Shown: positions 37,786-46,903, counted from the stretch's first letter. The stretch: 64,000 nucleotides of DNA from Rhizobium sp. SEMIA4064 (GCF_003025035.1 NZ_PYJN01000010.1:96789-160788); one strand, 5' to 3'. Translations and numbers: made by a program. The notes: a model not told the origin generated them from the letters alone.

Positions 37786-37865
37786 CTAGTAGGTAGCCTT
37801 GATGGGCGAGCGATGGACGCTTCCTCGCTCTCAGATGATCGATGCTTAACCTACTAGTTGGTAGG
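37786..37865. promoter_or_regulatory. TetR-like operator copies upstream of the membrane protein gene
   Basis: A dyad, CCTAC-TAGTTG-GTAGG, lies at 37850-37865. A second, partial copy, CTAGTAGGTAG in the opposite orientation, lies at 37786-37796, just upstream of the membrane protein start. The spacing and sequence resemble TetR-family sites of the CTAGTAGGT type. No TetR gene is present in this part of the window. Confidence 0.5.
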
Positions 37866-37928
37866 CTGTCAATGGCTGAATGCCTGCCTTCAATCTATCG
37901 AAGCCGCAAGTCCGGGCGATGTCTTGGT

Positions 37929-38579
37929 TCAGTTTGCGCCTATTGCGGTCATTGCGGCTTCCAATGCTGCGGTCGGGCCGCTCATCGGCCGTGCGTATTC
38001 ATCGCCTAGCAGTGCCGCCGCACCGGTCATGGAGGCCTGCGCGAAGACCACCGTTTCAGCCCCTTCGCGATAGGCTGTCTCCGATGCCTCGGCGATCGCT
38101 ACCAGATAGGCTTTGTGGTCACCGGCCCGGAACAGCGCCCATGCCCCGTCGATCAGGCGGACATCAATGTCTGCGCCTGTGGTCTTCGCTGCATTTTCGA
38201 ACAGCCTAGTGGTCGGGGCGATGGTCGTCTCGGTGGTGCAGAGCACGGTCACTTTGCCGCCAGCTTTCACGGCATTTTCCGCGAGCACGCCGTCGGCCCT
38301 GATAATAGGGACCTCGGAGGTGTCTGCCGCCAGCAATGCTGCAGGGCCAAGGGTCGAGCAGTTGAGCACAACGGCATCCGCGTCCTGTGCAAGCTGCTGC
38401 AGGACGGCAGCCGTTTCCGCCTCGATGTCCGGCGTCAGTCCACCCGCCCGTTCGGCGGCAAAGAGAAGATCGGCGCGGACATGGTGATGCAGAGTACCGG
38501 CCGGAAGACCGAGCGTCTTTGCGGCGTTGTCATAGATGGCGATATTGCTTTCGGCAGTGTGCAGGCAGGCTATTTTCAC
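37929..38579 (-). CDS. Asp/Glu racemase-family protein lacking the second active cysteine
   Basis: This 216-residue protein resembles the aspartate/glutamate/hydantoin racemase superfamily. The first catalytic cysteine is present in AVVLNCSTLGPAALL. The second, expected near TVVFAQASMTGAA, is replaced by QASM. Racemases need both cysteines, while arylmalonate decarboxylase-like members use one, so this is more likely a decarboxylase or a degenerate enzyme. The gene is probably monocistronic. Confidence 0.78.
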   Translation of the reverse strand: MKIACLHTAESNIAIYDNAAKTLGLPAGTLHHHVRADLLFAAERAGGLTPDIEAETAAVLQQLAQDADAVVLNCSTLGPAALLAADTSEVPIIRADGVLAENAVKAGGKVTVLCTTETTIAPTTRLFENAAKTTGADIDVRLIDGAWALFRAGDHKAYLVAIAEASETAYREGAETVVFAQASMTGAAALLGDEYARPMSGPTAALEAAMTAIGAN

Positions 38580-38740
38580 GGAGGCGATCTCGCTGAAGCC
38601 GCCCGCAGGGACGACGATGCGCCGAACCTAGCCTTTGGCGATCCGATTGTCGACGCGTGTCGCACCGCAGAGCGCGACCGCTGGCCTCATACGTTAGAAG
38701 GCGCAAAAATACCCGCGGAGGATGCGGGCGATATATGTTG

Positions 38741-38778
38741 AAATAGCGGGTAAATTTTCCTTTAGTCCGCTATTTTTT
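38741..38778. terminator. Hairpin with T tract upstream of sodB
   Basis: AAATAGCGG (38741-38749) pairs with CCGCTATTT (38767-38775) followed by TTT. It lies upstream of both flanking divergent genes, 92 bases from the sodB start, so it may insulate or attenuate sodB transcription rather than end a known transcript. Confidence 0.45.
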
Positions 38779-38866
38779 GGCATGCCGCCGGTTGCCCTTC
38801 ACACCGTCCCCTCCTATGTTCCCGATCACCTGCCGACGCAATTTTTTGCCAAGAGGAGATAAGACC

Positions 38867-39469
38867 ATGGCTTTCGAATTGCCTGAACTTCCCTATGATT
38901 ACGAAGCGCTTTCCCCCTTCATGTCGCGTGAAACCCTCGAGTTTCACCATGACAAGCACCACAAGGCCTATGTCGACAATGGCAACAAGCTGGCGACCGA
39001 AGCGGGCCTTGCCGATCTCTCTCTCGAAGAGGTCGTGAAGAAGTCCTTCGGCACCAATGCCGGTCTCTTCAACAATGCTGCCCAGCACTACAACCACATC
39101 CATTTCTGGAAGTGGATGAAGAAGGGCGGCGGCGGCAACAAGCTGCCGGGCAAGCTCGAAGCAGCCTTCAATTCCGATCTCGGCGGCTATGACAAGTTCA
39201 AGGCCGATTTCGCCGCTGCCGGCGCCACTCAGTTCGGATCGGGCTGGGCATGGGTTTCCGTCAAGAACGGCAAGCTCGAAATCTCCAAGACCCCGAACGG
39301 CGAAAATCCGCTCGTTCACGGCGCCACGCCGATCCTCGGCGTCGACGTATGGGAACACTCCTATTACATCGACTACCGCAATCTGCGTCCGAAATATCTC
39401 GAGGCCTTCATCGACAGCCTGATCAACTGGGACTACGTCCTGGAGCGCTACGAAGCCGCCACGAAGTAA
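38867..39469 (+). CDS. sodB: Superoxide dismutase, Fe/Mn type
   Basis: This 200-residue enzyme converts superoxide to hydrogen peroxide and oxygen. All four metal ligands are recognisable: H near LEFHHDKHHKAYVDN (two histidines), AQHYNHIHFW and DVWEHSYYID (Asp and His). The segment GSGWAWVSV is also typical. The ATG at 38867 follows AAGAGGAGATAAGACC; the frame is open upstream but unlike the family. Iron rather than manganese is guessed from similarity to rhizobial SodB; cambialistic activity is possible. A terminator follows. Confidence 0.94.
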   Translation: MAFELPELPYDYEALSPFMSRETLEFHHDKHHKAYVDNGNKLATEAGLADLSLEEVVKKSFGTNAGLFNNAAQHYNHIHFWKWMKKGGGGNKLPGKLEAAFNSDLGGYDKFKADFAAAGATQFGSGWAWVSVKNGKLEISKTPNGENPLVHGATPILGVDVWEHSYYIDYRNLRPKYLEAFIDSLINWDYVLERYEAATK

Positions 39470-39493
39470 GGCTTGCCATCTCGGCTTGCTTTC

Positions 39494-39526
39494 ACACCCG
39501 GCGCTGCCATAGCGTCGGGTGTTTTC
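39494..39526 (+). terminator. Rho-independent terminator after sodB
   Basis: ACACCCGGCGCT (39494-39505) pairs with AGCGTCGGGTGT (39511-39522) with one mismatch, followed by TTT. It begins 25 bases after the stop. Confidence 0.8.
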
Positions 39527-39581
39527 GTATCTGCCGTTAACAGGCATCTTATTGCCATCAGCCACTTCCCAGCGAGGCCGC

Positions 39582-40436
39582 ATGCCGTCTCCGTCCGCTC
39601 CACTCTTTCGTTTCGGTGTCGTCGCCGATCCGCAATATGCCGCCTTGGAGCCTAACCTTGCGCTGGATCGCTATCCGGCTAACAGCCTCGCCAAGCTGGC
39701 AGAGGCGATTGCGGAATTCAACCGTCGCGATCTCGCCTTCGTCGTAACGCTCGGCGATATCATTGATGGTGGCTGGGAGAGTTTCGATGCGATCTTGCCG
39801 GTCTACGAGACCTTGCGGCACGCACGGCATTTTCTTCTCGGCAATCACGATTTTGCCATCGCAGCGCAGCATCTGACGGAAGTCGCAAGTCGCGTCGGCA
39901 TGCCATCGGCGTATTATGACTTCGCCCATGCGGGCTACCGTTTCATCGCGCTTGACGGCAACGAGATCAGCCTCTTCGCGCCGCCGGAGGGCGATCCACG
40001 CCGGGCGGAGGCAAAGGTGATGATGAAGGCATTGCATAAAGCCGGTGCGATGAACTCGCACCGCTGGAACGCTGCCATCAGCGATACGCAACATGCCTGG
40101 CTCGCCGCCAAACTGGACGAGGCGAAAGCCGCCGGCGAGAAGGTGGTCGTCACGAACCACTACCCGATCTTCCCGGAGAATTCACATAACGCGCTCGACA
40201 GCGACCGTATGCTGGCGTTGCTGGCCGAACATGATCATGTCGTCGCCTATCTCAGCGGTCACAATCACGACGGCAATTTCGGCGTTGTCCACGGCACCTA
40301 TTTCATCAATTTCAAAGGCATGGTCGATACCGAAGATACCAATGCCTATGCGATCGTCTCGGTTTACAAGGATCGGCTGGAAATTGAAGGATTCGGACGT
40401 GAGGTGAGCAGGGTGCTGGCACTGCAGGGTGCTTGA
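39582..40436 (+). CDS. Metallophosphoesterase, ADP-ribose/CDP-alcohol diphosphatase-like
   Basis: This protein of about 284 residues has the full calcineurin-fold motif set: FGVVADPQYA, VTLGDIIDGGWE, FLLGNHDFAI, VTNHYPIFPEN and LSGHNHDGNFG. The ADPQYA form in place of the usual DxH, with the following RYPANSLAKLAEAI, matches the Mn-dependent ADP-ribose/CDP-alcohol diphosphatase group. Substrate in this organism is unknown. The ATG at 39582 follows CAGCGAGGCCG; the open frame from 39519 runs through the sodB terminator region. It is likely cytoplasmic. Confidence 0.87.
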   Translation: MPSPSAPLFRFGVVADPQYAALEPNLALDRYPANSLAKLAEAIAEFNRRDLAFVVTLGDIIDGGWESFDAILPVYETLRHARHFLLGNHDFAIAAQHLTEVASRVGMPSAYYDFAHAGYRFIALDGNEISLFAPPEGDPRRAEAKVMMKALHKAGAMNSHRWNAAISDTQHAWLAAKLDEAKAAGEKVVVTNHYPIFPENSHNALDSDRMLALLAEHDHVVAYLSGHNHDGNFGVVHGTYFINFKGMVDTEDTNAYAIVSVYKDRLEIEGFGREVSRVLALQGA

Positions 40437-40504
40437 GCGGCCCCATAAGGAACGATCCGCGCCAATGAAAGTTTAGGGACCGAGGCTGCTGTGAGGCGAG
40501 GCCG

Positions 40505-41011
40505 ATGTTTCCGACATTGCAAATTCTGACCATCTTAGTCGTCGCAGTCGCCATGGCGCTGGCATTGGCACATGTGCTGGAGCTGCCGGGCAAGATGCGA
40601 CTGTCGAAAGAAGATTATCTGACGGTTCAGCGGATTTATTATCCGGGGTTTACGATCGGCGGCGTTGCCGAACCGATCGGCACTCTCTTGCTTCTGCTTC
40701 TTCTGTTCCTGACGCCAGCCAACACGATCGCGTTCTGGCTGTTTGCTGCCGCCTTTGCAGCCATGGTCATCATGCACGCCGTCTTTTGGCTGGTGACGCA
40801 ACCGGTAAACAATTTCTGGCTCAAAGATGCCGAGCTGAAAGGGTTGGGCGAGCGTTTCTTCTCCCATGATCCATTTGGTGGCCATCGGAGCGAGACCGCC
40901 GCCAAACCGGACTGGACCATGCTCCGCGACCGCTGGGAATGGTCGCATGCCGCACGCGCCGCTTTGGGATTGCTGGCCTTTATTCTGTTGGTGACCGCGG
41001 TCGCTCTCTAG
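40505..41011 (+). CDS. Integral membrane protein of unknown function
   Basis: This 168-residue protein has four probable membrane segments: ILTILVVAVAMALALAHVLE, IGTLLLLLLLFLTPANTIA, WLFAAAFAAMVIMHAVFWLV and a C-terminal AARAALGLLAFILLVTAVAL. The layout resembles DUF1772-type proteins, but I do not make a firm family call. It follows the phosphoesterase on the same strand by 68 bases and is convergent with an AraC gene. Confidence 0.78.
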   Translation: MFPTLQILTILVVAVAMALALAHVLELPGKMRLSKEDYLTVQRIYYPGFTIGGVAEPIGTLLLLLLLFLTPANTIAFWLFAAAFAAMVIMHAVFWLVTQPVNNFWLKDAELKGLGERFFSHDPFGGHRSETAAKPDWTMLRDRWEWSHAARAALGLLAFILLVTAVAL

Positions 41012-41031
41012 CGGCCCGCGAACCCAGGCGC

Positions 41032-41928
41032 TTATTCCGCTGCTATCCGCATATTCGCCACATCCCGCTTCGGCGGCGCACCGAACATGCGCGTATATTC
41101 GCGGCTGAACTGCGACGCGCTTTCGTAGCCGACTCGATAGGCGGCATTCTCGACATTGACGCTGCCGGCGACCATGAGGCGGCGGGCTTCGAGCAGCCGC
41201 ATCTGCTTCTGATATTGCAGCGGCGTCATCGACGTCAGCGTTTTGAAATGCTGATGGAACGAGGAGGGGCTCATGCGGGCGGCGGCAGCGAGCTGCTCGA
41301 TGCGCACCGGCTGGGCGAAATTGTCGCGCAACAGGCGGATCGCATCCGCAATGCGCCGCGTCTGACCGTCCGGCAGCACCAGCTTGCAGACCTCGCCGTC
41401 ATTCGGGCCGGTCAGCATCCAGAAACAGATTTCCCGCATGATTGCCGGATAAAGCACCGGTATGGCGCTTGGCGTTGTGAGCAGGCGGGTCAATCGCACG
41501 AGGCAATCGGCCAGTTGCTCGCTGAGATCTTCGACAAAGATGCCAAGATGGGCGCCGCCGGTCGGTTTCGGTGGCCTATCGAGCTGCTCCATCACCTCGC
41601 GCATCATGCCGACATCGAATTCGAGGGAGATGGCAATATAAGGCTTCTCAACACTGGCCTGGAGCACCCTGCCGGCGGCGGGCAGCTCGATGCTGATGAT
41701 GAGGGCCTGTAGCTCGCCATAATCGATCACTCTGTCATTCAGCATCAATTGCTTTGCACCTTGAAGAATGACGCAAAGCGCCGGCCGATAGATCATCGCA
41801 TGCGGCATCTTCGGCTCGGTCGAGCGCATGATGTGCAGGCCATCGATGCCTGTCGAAAATACGGTGTCGCCGCCGCTATCATTGGCTTCGATGAATTGCG
41901 TGATCGCATCTTTAAGGGCTGACGACAT
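41032..41928 (-). CDS. AraC-family regulator with AraC_N domain
   Basis: This protein of about 298 residues has an N-terminal ligand domain of the AraC_N type (IYRPALCVILQGAKQLMLND) and a C-terminal DNA-binding part with VRIEQLAAAARMSPSSFHQH and NAAYRVGYESASQFSREYTR. The start at 41928 is preceded by GGGAGAATGCCG; the frame is open to 42033. It is divergent from an SDR gene with 161 bases between them. In related genomes such pairs are often a regulator and its target oxidoreductase, so it probably controls the SDR. Confidence 0.9.
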   Translation of the reverse strand: MSSALKDAITQFIEANDSGGDTVFSTGIDGLHIMRSTEPKMPHAMIYRPALCVILQGAKQLMLNDRVIDYGELQALIISIELPAAGRVLQASVEKPYIAISLEFDVGMMREVMEQLDRPPKPTGGAHLGIFVEDLSEQLADCLVRLTRLLTTPSAIPVLYPAIMREICFWMLTGPNDGEVCKLVLPDGQTRRIADAIRLLRDNFAQPVRIEQLAAAARMSPSSFHQHFKTLTSMTPLQYQKQMRLLEARRLMVAGSVNVENAAYRVGYESASQFSREYTRMFGAPPKRDVANMRIAAE

Positions 41929-42089
41929 CGGCATTCTCCCGGACAAGTGCCATTCCATCATCATAGCAGCGGGATAAGGGCCGACAAGGCGGTTGGAGGA
42001 ATAGGCAAGAAATTCGAGAGTTCCGGCATTCAAGGAGATGGCCTAGCGGGCGTAAATTTCAGTCATCAATCATTCCTTGGAGAACGGCA

Positions 42090-42872
42090 ATGACGACTGA
42101 AAATATAGATAGATCAAAGACAAAGATCGCAATCATTACCGGCGGCAGCCGCGGTCTCGGCCGAAATACGGCCGTCCATCTCGCCCAGCGCGGCGTCGAT
42201 ACTATTCTGACCTATCACTCAAATCGGGCAGAAGCGGAAAGCGCGGTTGCCGAGATCGAGGCTCTCGGAGCGAAGGCTGTAGCGCTGCAACTCGATGCCG
42301 GCGGCGTTGGTTCTTTCGACGCTTTCATCTCCGAAGTCGGCCAAGCGCTGCGACAGAAATGGGGCCGCGATCGCTTCGATTTTCTCGTCAACAATGCCGG
42401 CACGTCCCACCACGCGTCCTTCGCGGAAACGACCGAAGCCGAGTTCGACAAGCTCTACAACGTTCATCTCAAGGGCGTGTACTTCCTGACGCAGAAGCTG
42501 CTTCCTCTCATTCAGGACGGTGGCCGCATCGTCAACATTTCTTCCGGCCTTGCCCGCTTCAGCAATCCGGGCTCGTCGGCCTATGCCGTCATGAAGGGTG
42601 CGGTCGAAGTTCTGACGCGGTATCTCGCCAAGGAGCTCGGCCCTCGCGGCATCGCCGTTAATACGGTGGCGCCAGGCGCGATCCAGACGGATTTCAGCGG
42701 CGGCATCGTTCGCGACAATCCGGAGGTCAACAGGATGGTTGCCTCCATGACCGCGCTCGGCCGCGCCGGTCTGCCCGACGATATCGGCCCGATGATCGCC
42801 TCGCTGCTGTCGGACGACAATCGCTGGGTCAATGGCCAGCGCATCGAAGTGTCTGGGGGCATGATGGTCTAA
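42090..42872 (+). CDS. Short-chain dehydrogenase/reductase
   Basis: This 260-residue NAD(P)-dependent oxidoreductase has the glycine-rich loop IITGGSRGLGRNTAVHLA, the NNAG motif in FLVNNAGTSHHASF, and the catalytic YxxxK in SSAYAVMKGAVEV with the serine in VNISSGLAR. The arrangement VNTVAPGAIQTDF and the C-terminal IEVSGGM are also typical. The substrate is unknown. It is likely regulated by the divergent AraC protein and ends at a hairpin shared with the WYL gene. Confidence 0.92.
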   Translation: MTTENIDRSKTKIAIITGGSRGLGRNTAVHLAQRGVDTILTYHSNRAEAESAVAEIEALGAKAVALQLDAGGVGSFDAFISEVGQALRQKWGRDRFDFLVNNAGTSHHASFAETTEAEFDKLYNVHLKGVYFLTQKLLPLIQDGGRIVNISSGLARFSNPGSSAYAVMKGAVEVLTRYLAKELGPRGIAVNTVAPGAIQTDFSGGIVRDNPEVNRMVASMTALGRAGLPDDIGPMIASLLSDDNRWVNGQRIEVSGGMMV

Positions 42873-42878
42873 TTCTCG

Positions 42879-42910
42879 GATCGCCGGGCTGGCTAGGCCG
42901 TCCGGCGATC
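42879..42910. terminator. Hairpin between convergent genes
   Basis: GATCGCCGG (42879-42887) pairs perfectly with CCGGCGATC (42902-42910). The right arm overlaps the last codon of the opposing WYL gene. There is no T tract, so it may work with other factors. Confidence 0.6.
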
Positions 42911-43610
42911 ATCCGCCGGCAACTTGGGCATTCATTTCCCACCCGTTCACCCAGATCTGCCTCAGCCCATCGCCTTCGCCCTTGAACCACAATCCCGTCG
43001 CCTCGCAGCCTTCGATGCGGTCGCTGCGGAAATTGCGGATGGCTTGGCGCAGCTCGCACCAGGCGACGATATTGGCTGTCTCGGAATAATAGATGAGGGC
43101 GATGGGGCGGATGACGCGCTCGGTGGCGCGGCCGAGTTCGTCGCGATAGGCGAGGTCGAGTTTTTCCTCGTCGCGGATAGCACGGCGCACCAGAGCGAGA
43201 TCGATGGCAGCGGCCGAAGGAGCGGCAAAGCCCCAGGCGTGCAGGGCATTGGCATCGAGTGTCTGACGAAGCGGCGGCGGCACTGCGCCTGCGATCTTGG
43301 CACTGACGCGCTTGGCCGCGAGCTTCAGCTCGTTGTCCCCCGTGCGCTCCAGCAGCGCCAGCGATAGCACGATCGCCTCCATCTCCTCGATCGAAAACAT
43401 CAGCGGCGGCAGGTCGAAGCCGGGGCGCAGGATATAGCCGATGCCGCGTCCGCCTTCGATCGGAACACGCATCGCCTGCAGCGCCACGATGTCGCGATAG
43501 ACGGAGCGCACCGTCACCTCCAGCCGCTCGGCGATGACAGCCGCCGTCACCGGCTTTTTCGCCAGCCGCAGGATCTGGATGATCTCGAACAGGCGCGACG
43601 CCTTGCGCAT
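42909..43610 (-). CDS. WYL-domain transcriptional regulator (YafY type)
   Basis: This protein of about 233 residues has an N-terminal HTH_11 domain (KASRLFEIIQILRLAKKPVT, ERLEVTVRSVYRDIVALQ) and a C-terminal WYL-like domain (RVIRPIALIYYSETANIVAW and CELRQAIRNFRSDRIEG). These regulators respond to small ligands or nucleic acids. The start at 43610 is preceded by GAGGATGAA; the open frame to 43733 covers the promoter region of the neighbour. It is divergent from the LysE exporter and may regulate it. Confidence 0.88.
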   Translation of the reverse strand: MRKASRLFEIIQILRLAKKPVTAAVIAERLEVTVRSVYRDIVALQAMRVPIEGGRGIGYILRPGFDLPPLMFSIEEMEAIVLSLALLERTGDNELKLAAKRVSAKIAGAVPPPLRQTLDANALHAWGFAAPSAAAIDLALVRRAIRDEEKLDLAYRDELGRATERVIRPIALIYYSETANIVAWCELRQAIRNFRSDRIEGCEATGLWFKGEGDGLRQIWVNGWEMNAQVAGG

Positions 43611-43738
43611 TTCATCCTCGTGATTTGAAGGCTCCTGACAACACCCTGTCAGTTGGGCCGATCTATAAAACTGCCTATCGAATTGAAAATCAACAAGTTC
43701 GTCTGCGATGCGCTCGCAGGCGACGATGGGCAACTGAC

Positions 43739-44374
43739 ATGGATTACAGCGAAAACCTCTGGCTCTTCTTTCTCCTCCTCTTCGGCATCATCATCGTGCC
43801 GGGCATGGATATGCTCTTCGTACTCGCCAATGCGCTGACCGGCGGCCGCAACAGGGGATTGGCAGCCACCGGCGGCATCATGCTCGGCGGCGTGGTGCAT
43901 TCGCTGAACGGCGCGCTTGGCGTCGGCCTGCTGATGCATTTTGTACCGATCCTCTTCAATCCGCTGCTCGTTGCCGGCGCCGCTTATATGGCCTTCATCG
44001 GCATCACGCTGATGCGCAGCTCGATCACCGTCGGCCACGACGGACCGGCCGGCAGCCGTTCCACCTGGCGGGCCTTTCGTCAGGGAGCGGTGACCTGCAT
44101 GATGAATCCCAAGGCCTACCTCTTCGTGTTCGCCGTCTATCCGCAGTTTCTAAAGCCGGATTACGGTCCGATCTGGATACAGGCTGTTATCATGGGGCTG
44201 ATGACCATTGTCACGCAGTTTGCCGTCTATGGCGGGCTTGCAGTCACCGCCGGCCGCAGCCGCGATCTGCTGGTCGCCAATCCGGGGGCGACCGCCTTTG
44301 CCGGTCGCGTCGCCGGGCTGCTGCTGTTCGCGGTCTCGGTCTTTACCGTCTGGGAAGGGTGGAAGGTGACGTGA
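43739..44374 (+). CDS. LysE/RhtB-family amino-acid exporter
   Basis: This 211-residue protein has six probable membrane segments, with the family hallmark IIIVPGMDMLFVLANALTGG in the first region (PGP-like motif) and MNPKAYLFVFAVYPQFLKP in the middle. Members export amino acids such as lysine, threonine or homoserine. The start at 43739 follows GGGCAACTGAC and is the family-typical N-terminus; the frame is open from 43625. The specific substrate is unknown. Confidence 0.88.
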   Translation: MDYSENLWLFFLLLFGIIIVPGMDMLFVLANALTGGRNRGLAATGGIMLGGVVHSLNGALGVGLLMHFVPILFNPLLVAGAAYMAFIGITLMRSSITVGHDGPAGSRSTWRAFRQGAVTCMMNPKAYLFVFAVYPQFLKPDYGPIWIQAVIMGLMTIVTQFAVYGGLAVTAGRSRDLLVANPGATAFAGRVAGLLLFAVSVFTVWEGWKVT

Positions 44375-44533
44375 TTTTTGGCGCAAAATCTGGTACATGT
44401 CTTAAATATGACGCTGATTTTGCTCAGCTCTCACCACTTTGTGACTTCATTGCCGGCGCAGAAACCGGCAAACATGTGGGCCGTGACAACGCGCCGGCCG
44501 CTTTTGCGGTCCTGATCACGTAGGAGAGATTGT

Positions 44534-44977
44534 ATGAAATGGAAAGCGATTGTGGCTGCGACGGTTTTTGCCGGCGTCGCCTTTGGTTCCGTTATTGCGG
44601 CCGATGGCACGCATGATTCCCGTATAGCCGTGATGAAGAAGGTCGGCGGTGCTGCCGGTGCTCTCGGTGCCATCGCCAAGGGCAGCAAGCCTTATGACGC
44701 CGAGGTCGTCAAGGCAGCGCTGCAGACGATCGCCGAGAATGCCAAGGCTTTCCCAGAGCATTTTGGCCCGAACAGCGACAAGACCGATGCTGAGGTCAAT
44801 CCGAAGATCTGGGATAACTTCGATGACTTCAAGGCCAAGGCTGCCAAACTTTCCGACAATGCCGAAGTCGCACTTGCGCAGCTCCCGGCCGACCAGGCTG
44901 GCGTCGGCGCTACGCTGAAGACTTTGGGCAGCGATTGCGGCGCCTGTCATCAGGCCTACCGCATCAAGAAGGACTAA
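44534..44977 (+). CDS. Cytochrome c' / c556-type protein
   Basis: This 147-residue protein starts with a Sec signal, WKAIVAATVFAGVAFGSVIA. The mature protein is a four-helix bundle pattern ending with the heme-binding CGACH motif (SDCGACHQAYRIKKD) at the C-terminus, as in cytochrome c' and c556. Such proteins bind NO or handle electrons in the periplasm. AGGAGAGATTGT precedes the ATG. It is followed 109 bases later by a diheme cytochrome c, and the two may act together. Confidence 0.92.
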   Translation: MKWKAIVAATVFAGVAFGSVIAADGTHDSRIAVMKKVGGAAGALGAIAKGSKPYDAEVVKAALQTIAENAKAFPEHFGPNSDKTDAEVNPKIWDNFDDFKAKAAKLSDNAEVALAQLPADQAGVGATLKTLGSDCGACHQAYRIKKD

Positions 44978-45086
44978 GCGGTCGGCCGGCATTGTCCGAA
45001 AATTAATTGAAGCATCCGCATCGGCTTGGTCGCCGGTGCGGATTTTAGTATTTCTCGATGCACGCTGAATACAGGGAGTGCGAGGC

Positions 45087-46001
45087 ATGGTTGCGCGATT
45101 TGTCCGGTGGCTGCTCTGTCTTATCGGCCTCGCCATCTTCGGCTCCGGCACGTTCTATGTCGTCACCGCGCCGTCGCCCTTGCCGGTGAGCCATTGGGCA
45201 AATCTCGGCGATCCCGATATCAAGAATGGCGAACAGGTGTTCTGGGCTGGCGGCTGCACGAGTTGTCATGCCGCGCCGGGCGCCAAGGGCGATGCCAAAC
45301 TGGTTCTGTCAGGTGGCTTGGCGCTGAACAGTCCCTTCGGCACTTTCCATGTCCCCAATATCTCGCCGGATGAAAAGGCCGGCCTTGGTGGTTGGACGCT
45401 TGCGGAATTCGGCAATGCGATGAAGCGCGGCGTCGGCAAGAACGGCGAGCACCTTTATCCGGCGTTCCCCTACGGCTCCTACGCCCGCATGAGTGACAAG
45501 GACATCAACGACCTCTGGGGTTTCCTGAAGACCTTGCCGAAGAGCAGCAACGTCGCGCCGCCGCATGAGCTGCCGTTCCCCTTCGATATCAGGCTGGCGC
45601 TCGGTGGCTGGAAATTCCTCTATTTCAACGATCAGCCACGCGTTGTCATCGCCAATGCCGACGACAAGATCAAGCGCGGCCAATATCTGGTAGAAGGCCC
45701 CGGCCATTGCGGCGAGTGCCACACCCCGCGCGACGGGCTCGGCGGCTTCGTCAGGGACCAGTGGCTGGCCGGCGCCCCGAACCCGGAAGGCAAGGGCCGC
45801 ATTCCCGACATCACCCCCGGCTCGAAATCAATGGCTAGCTGGAGCGACGGCGACATCGCCAGCTACCTGGAGACCGGTTTCACCCCCGACTTCGACTCCG
45901 TCGGCGGCTCGATGGCCGAAGTCCAGCAAAACATCGCCCGCCTGCCAGCCTCGGACCGCGAGGCGATCGCGGCCTACCTGAAGGCGGTGCCGGCGCGGTA
46001 A
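45087..46001 (+). CDS. Diheme cytochrome c
   Basis: This protein of about 304 residues has an N-terminal membrane anchor or signal (FVRWLLCLIGLAIFGSGTFY) followed by two heme sites: CTSCH at about residue 57 and CGECH in the second half (GPGHCGECHTPRDG). The layout resembles the cytochrome c subunits that accept electrons from alcohol or aldehyde dehydrogenases, with conserved FGTFHVPNISPDEKAGLGGW and MSDKDINDLWGFLKTL. The ATG at 45087 lies nine bases after GGGAG; the earlier GTG at 45078 would clash with it. Electron donor unknown. Confidence 0.9.
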   Translation: MVARFVRWLLCLIGLAIFGSGTFYVVTAPSPLPVSHWANLGDPDIKNGEQVFWAGGCTSCHAAPGAKGDAKLVLSGGLALNSPFGTFHVPNISPDEKAGLGGWTLAEFGNAMKRGVGKNGEHLYPAFPYGSYARMSDKDINDLWGFLKTLPKSSNVAPPHELPFPFDIRLALGGWKFLYFNDQPRVVIANADDKIKRGQYLVEGPGHCGECHTPRDGLGGFVRDQWLAGAPNPEGKGRIPDITPGSKSMASWSDGDIASYLETGFTPDFDSVGGSMAEVQQNIARLPASDREAIAAYLKAVPAR

Positions 46002-46016
46002 GAAGCAGGCGGCTGG

Positions 46017-46797
46017 CTACTTCTCCCGTAGCCGCTTTGCCATATAGAGGTGAGTTTCATAGCGAAGCTCGAACTCTCCGCCGTATGCCGCGATAACCTC
46101 CGCAATCGCAGCGAGCAGCGCCTCCCTCCGGTCATCCGCCAGAAGCCGGTAGCTTGATAACGTGCGCAGCAGGTCGGTATAGCTTTCAGGACTATGCATC
46201 CGGCTCCAGGGATAGGATCGGTGCGTTGCCGGTTCGAAATGTTCGGATTCACCGAGCAACTTCACGAAAGGCCCGTCTGGCAGATACCACGCTTCCGCGG
46301 GTGGACCTGAAAGCGATGGCGCGTATCGCGAATAGAGGCGGGCGAATTCCGCGGCGAGCGGTGGTGCCGGCGGCATGGGTACATTTCCAAAAGACGGCAA
46401 GCGTGCCGCCCGGCGCGAGCTGCTCGGCAGTCTTGGCAAATCGGACGTCTGGTGCAACCCAGTGAAAGGACTGGGCCGCCATCACAAGCTTGAACGTTTC
46501 AGGCTTACCCGGCCACGCCTCAAAGGTGGTTTCCGCGAAGCGTATATGGGGAAATTTCATTAGATTTTGCTGCGCGATGCCCATCAATTCCTTGCCGGGT
46601 TCAAGCGCAAGGATGGAAAAGCCACGGCGTGCAAAGGTCTGTGTTGCTTGTCCTGTACCGCAGCCGATCTCAAGGATCGCATCCTTGCTGCCCAAACCAG
46701 CAAACGCGGCGATGTCATCAAACATCGACTCGGGATAGGTCGGGCGAGCATCGCCATAGAGGCCTGCCATCCCGTCAAAAGTGAACCGCTGTTCCAA
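46017..46797 (-). pseudogene. Class I SAM methyltransferase, broken by a one-base insertion
   Basis: Two frames together encode a methyltransferase of about 260 residues. The first, from 46797, has FDGMAGLYGDARPTYPESMF, the SAM motif ILEIGCGTGQATQTFARRGF and AAQSFHWVAPDVRFAKTAEQ, and reads FWKCTH at the break. The other frame continues NVPMPPAPPLAAEFARLYSR to the end LYMAKRLREK. Removing one base from the run TTT at 46384-46386 (plus strand) restores FWNVPMPP. The length is 3n+1, consistent with one insertion. The substrate is unknown. It could be a sequencing error. Confidence 0.83.
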
Positions 46798-46903
46798 GGT
46801 CCATCTCCCTCTGAGATCCAGTATGAGAGGCCATCTTTCTAGCGCATTTCAGTTGAATTTTACAGCGCAACCAATTTCGGTTGCAGGGCAGGAGCGGGCG
46901 ATC

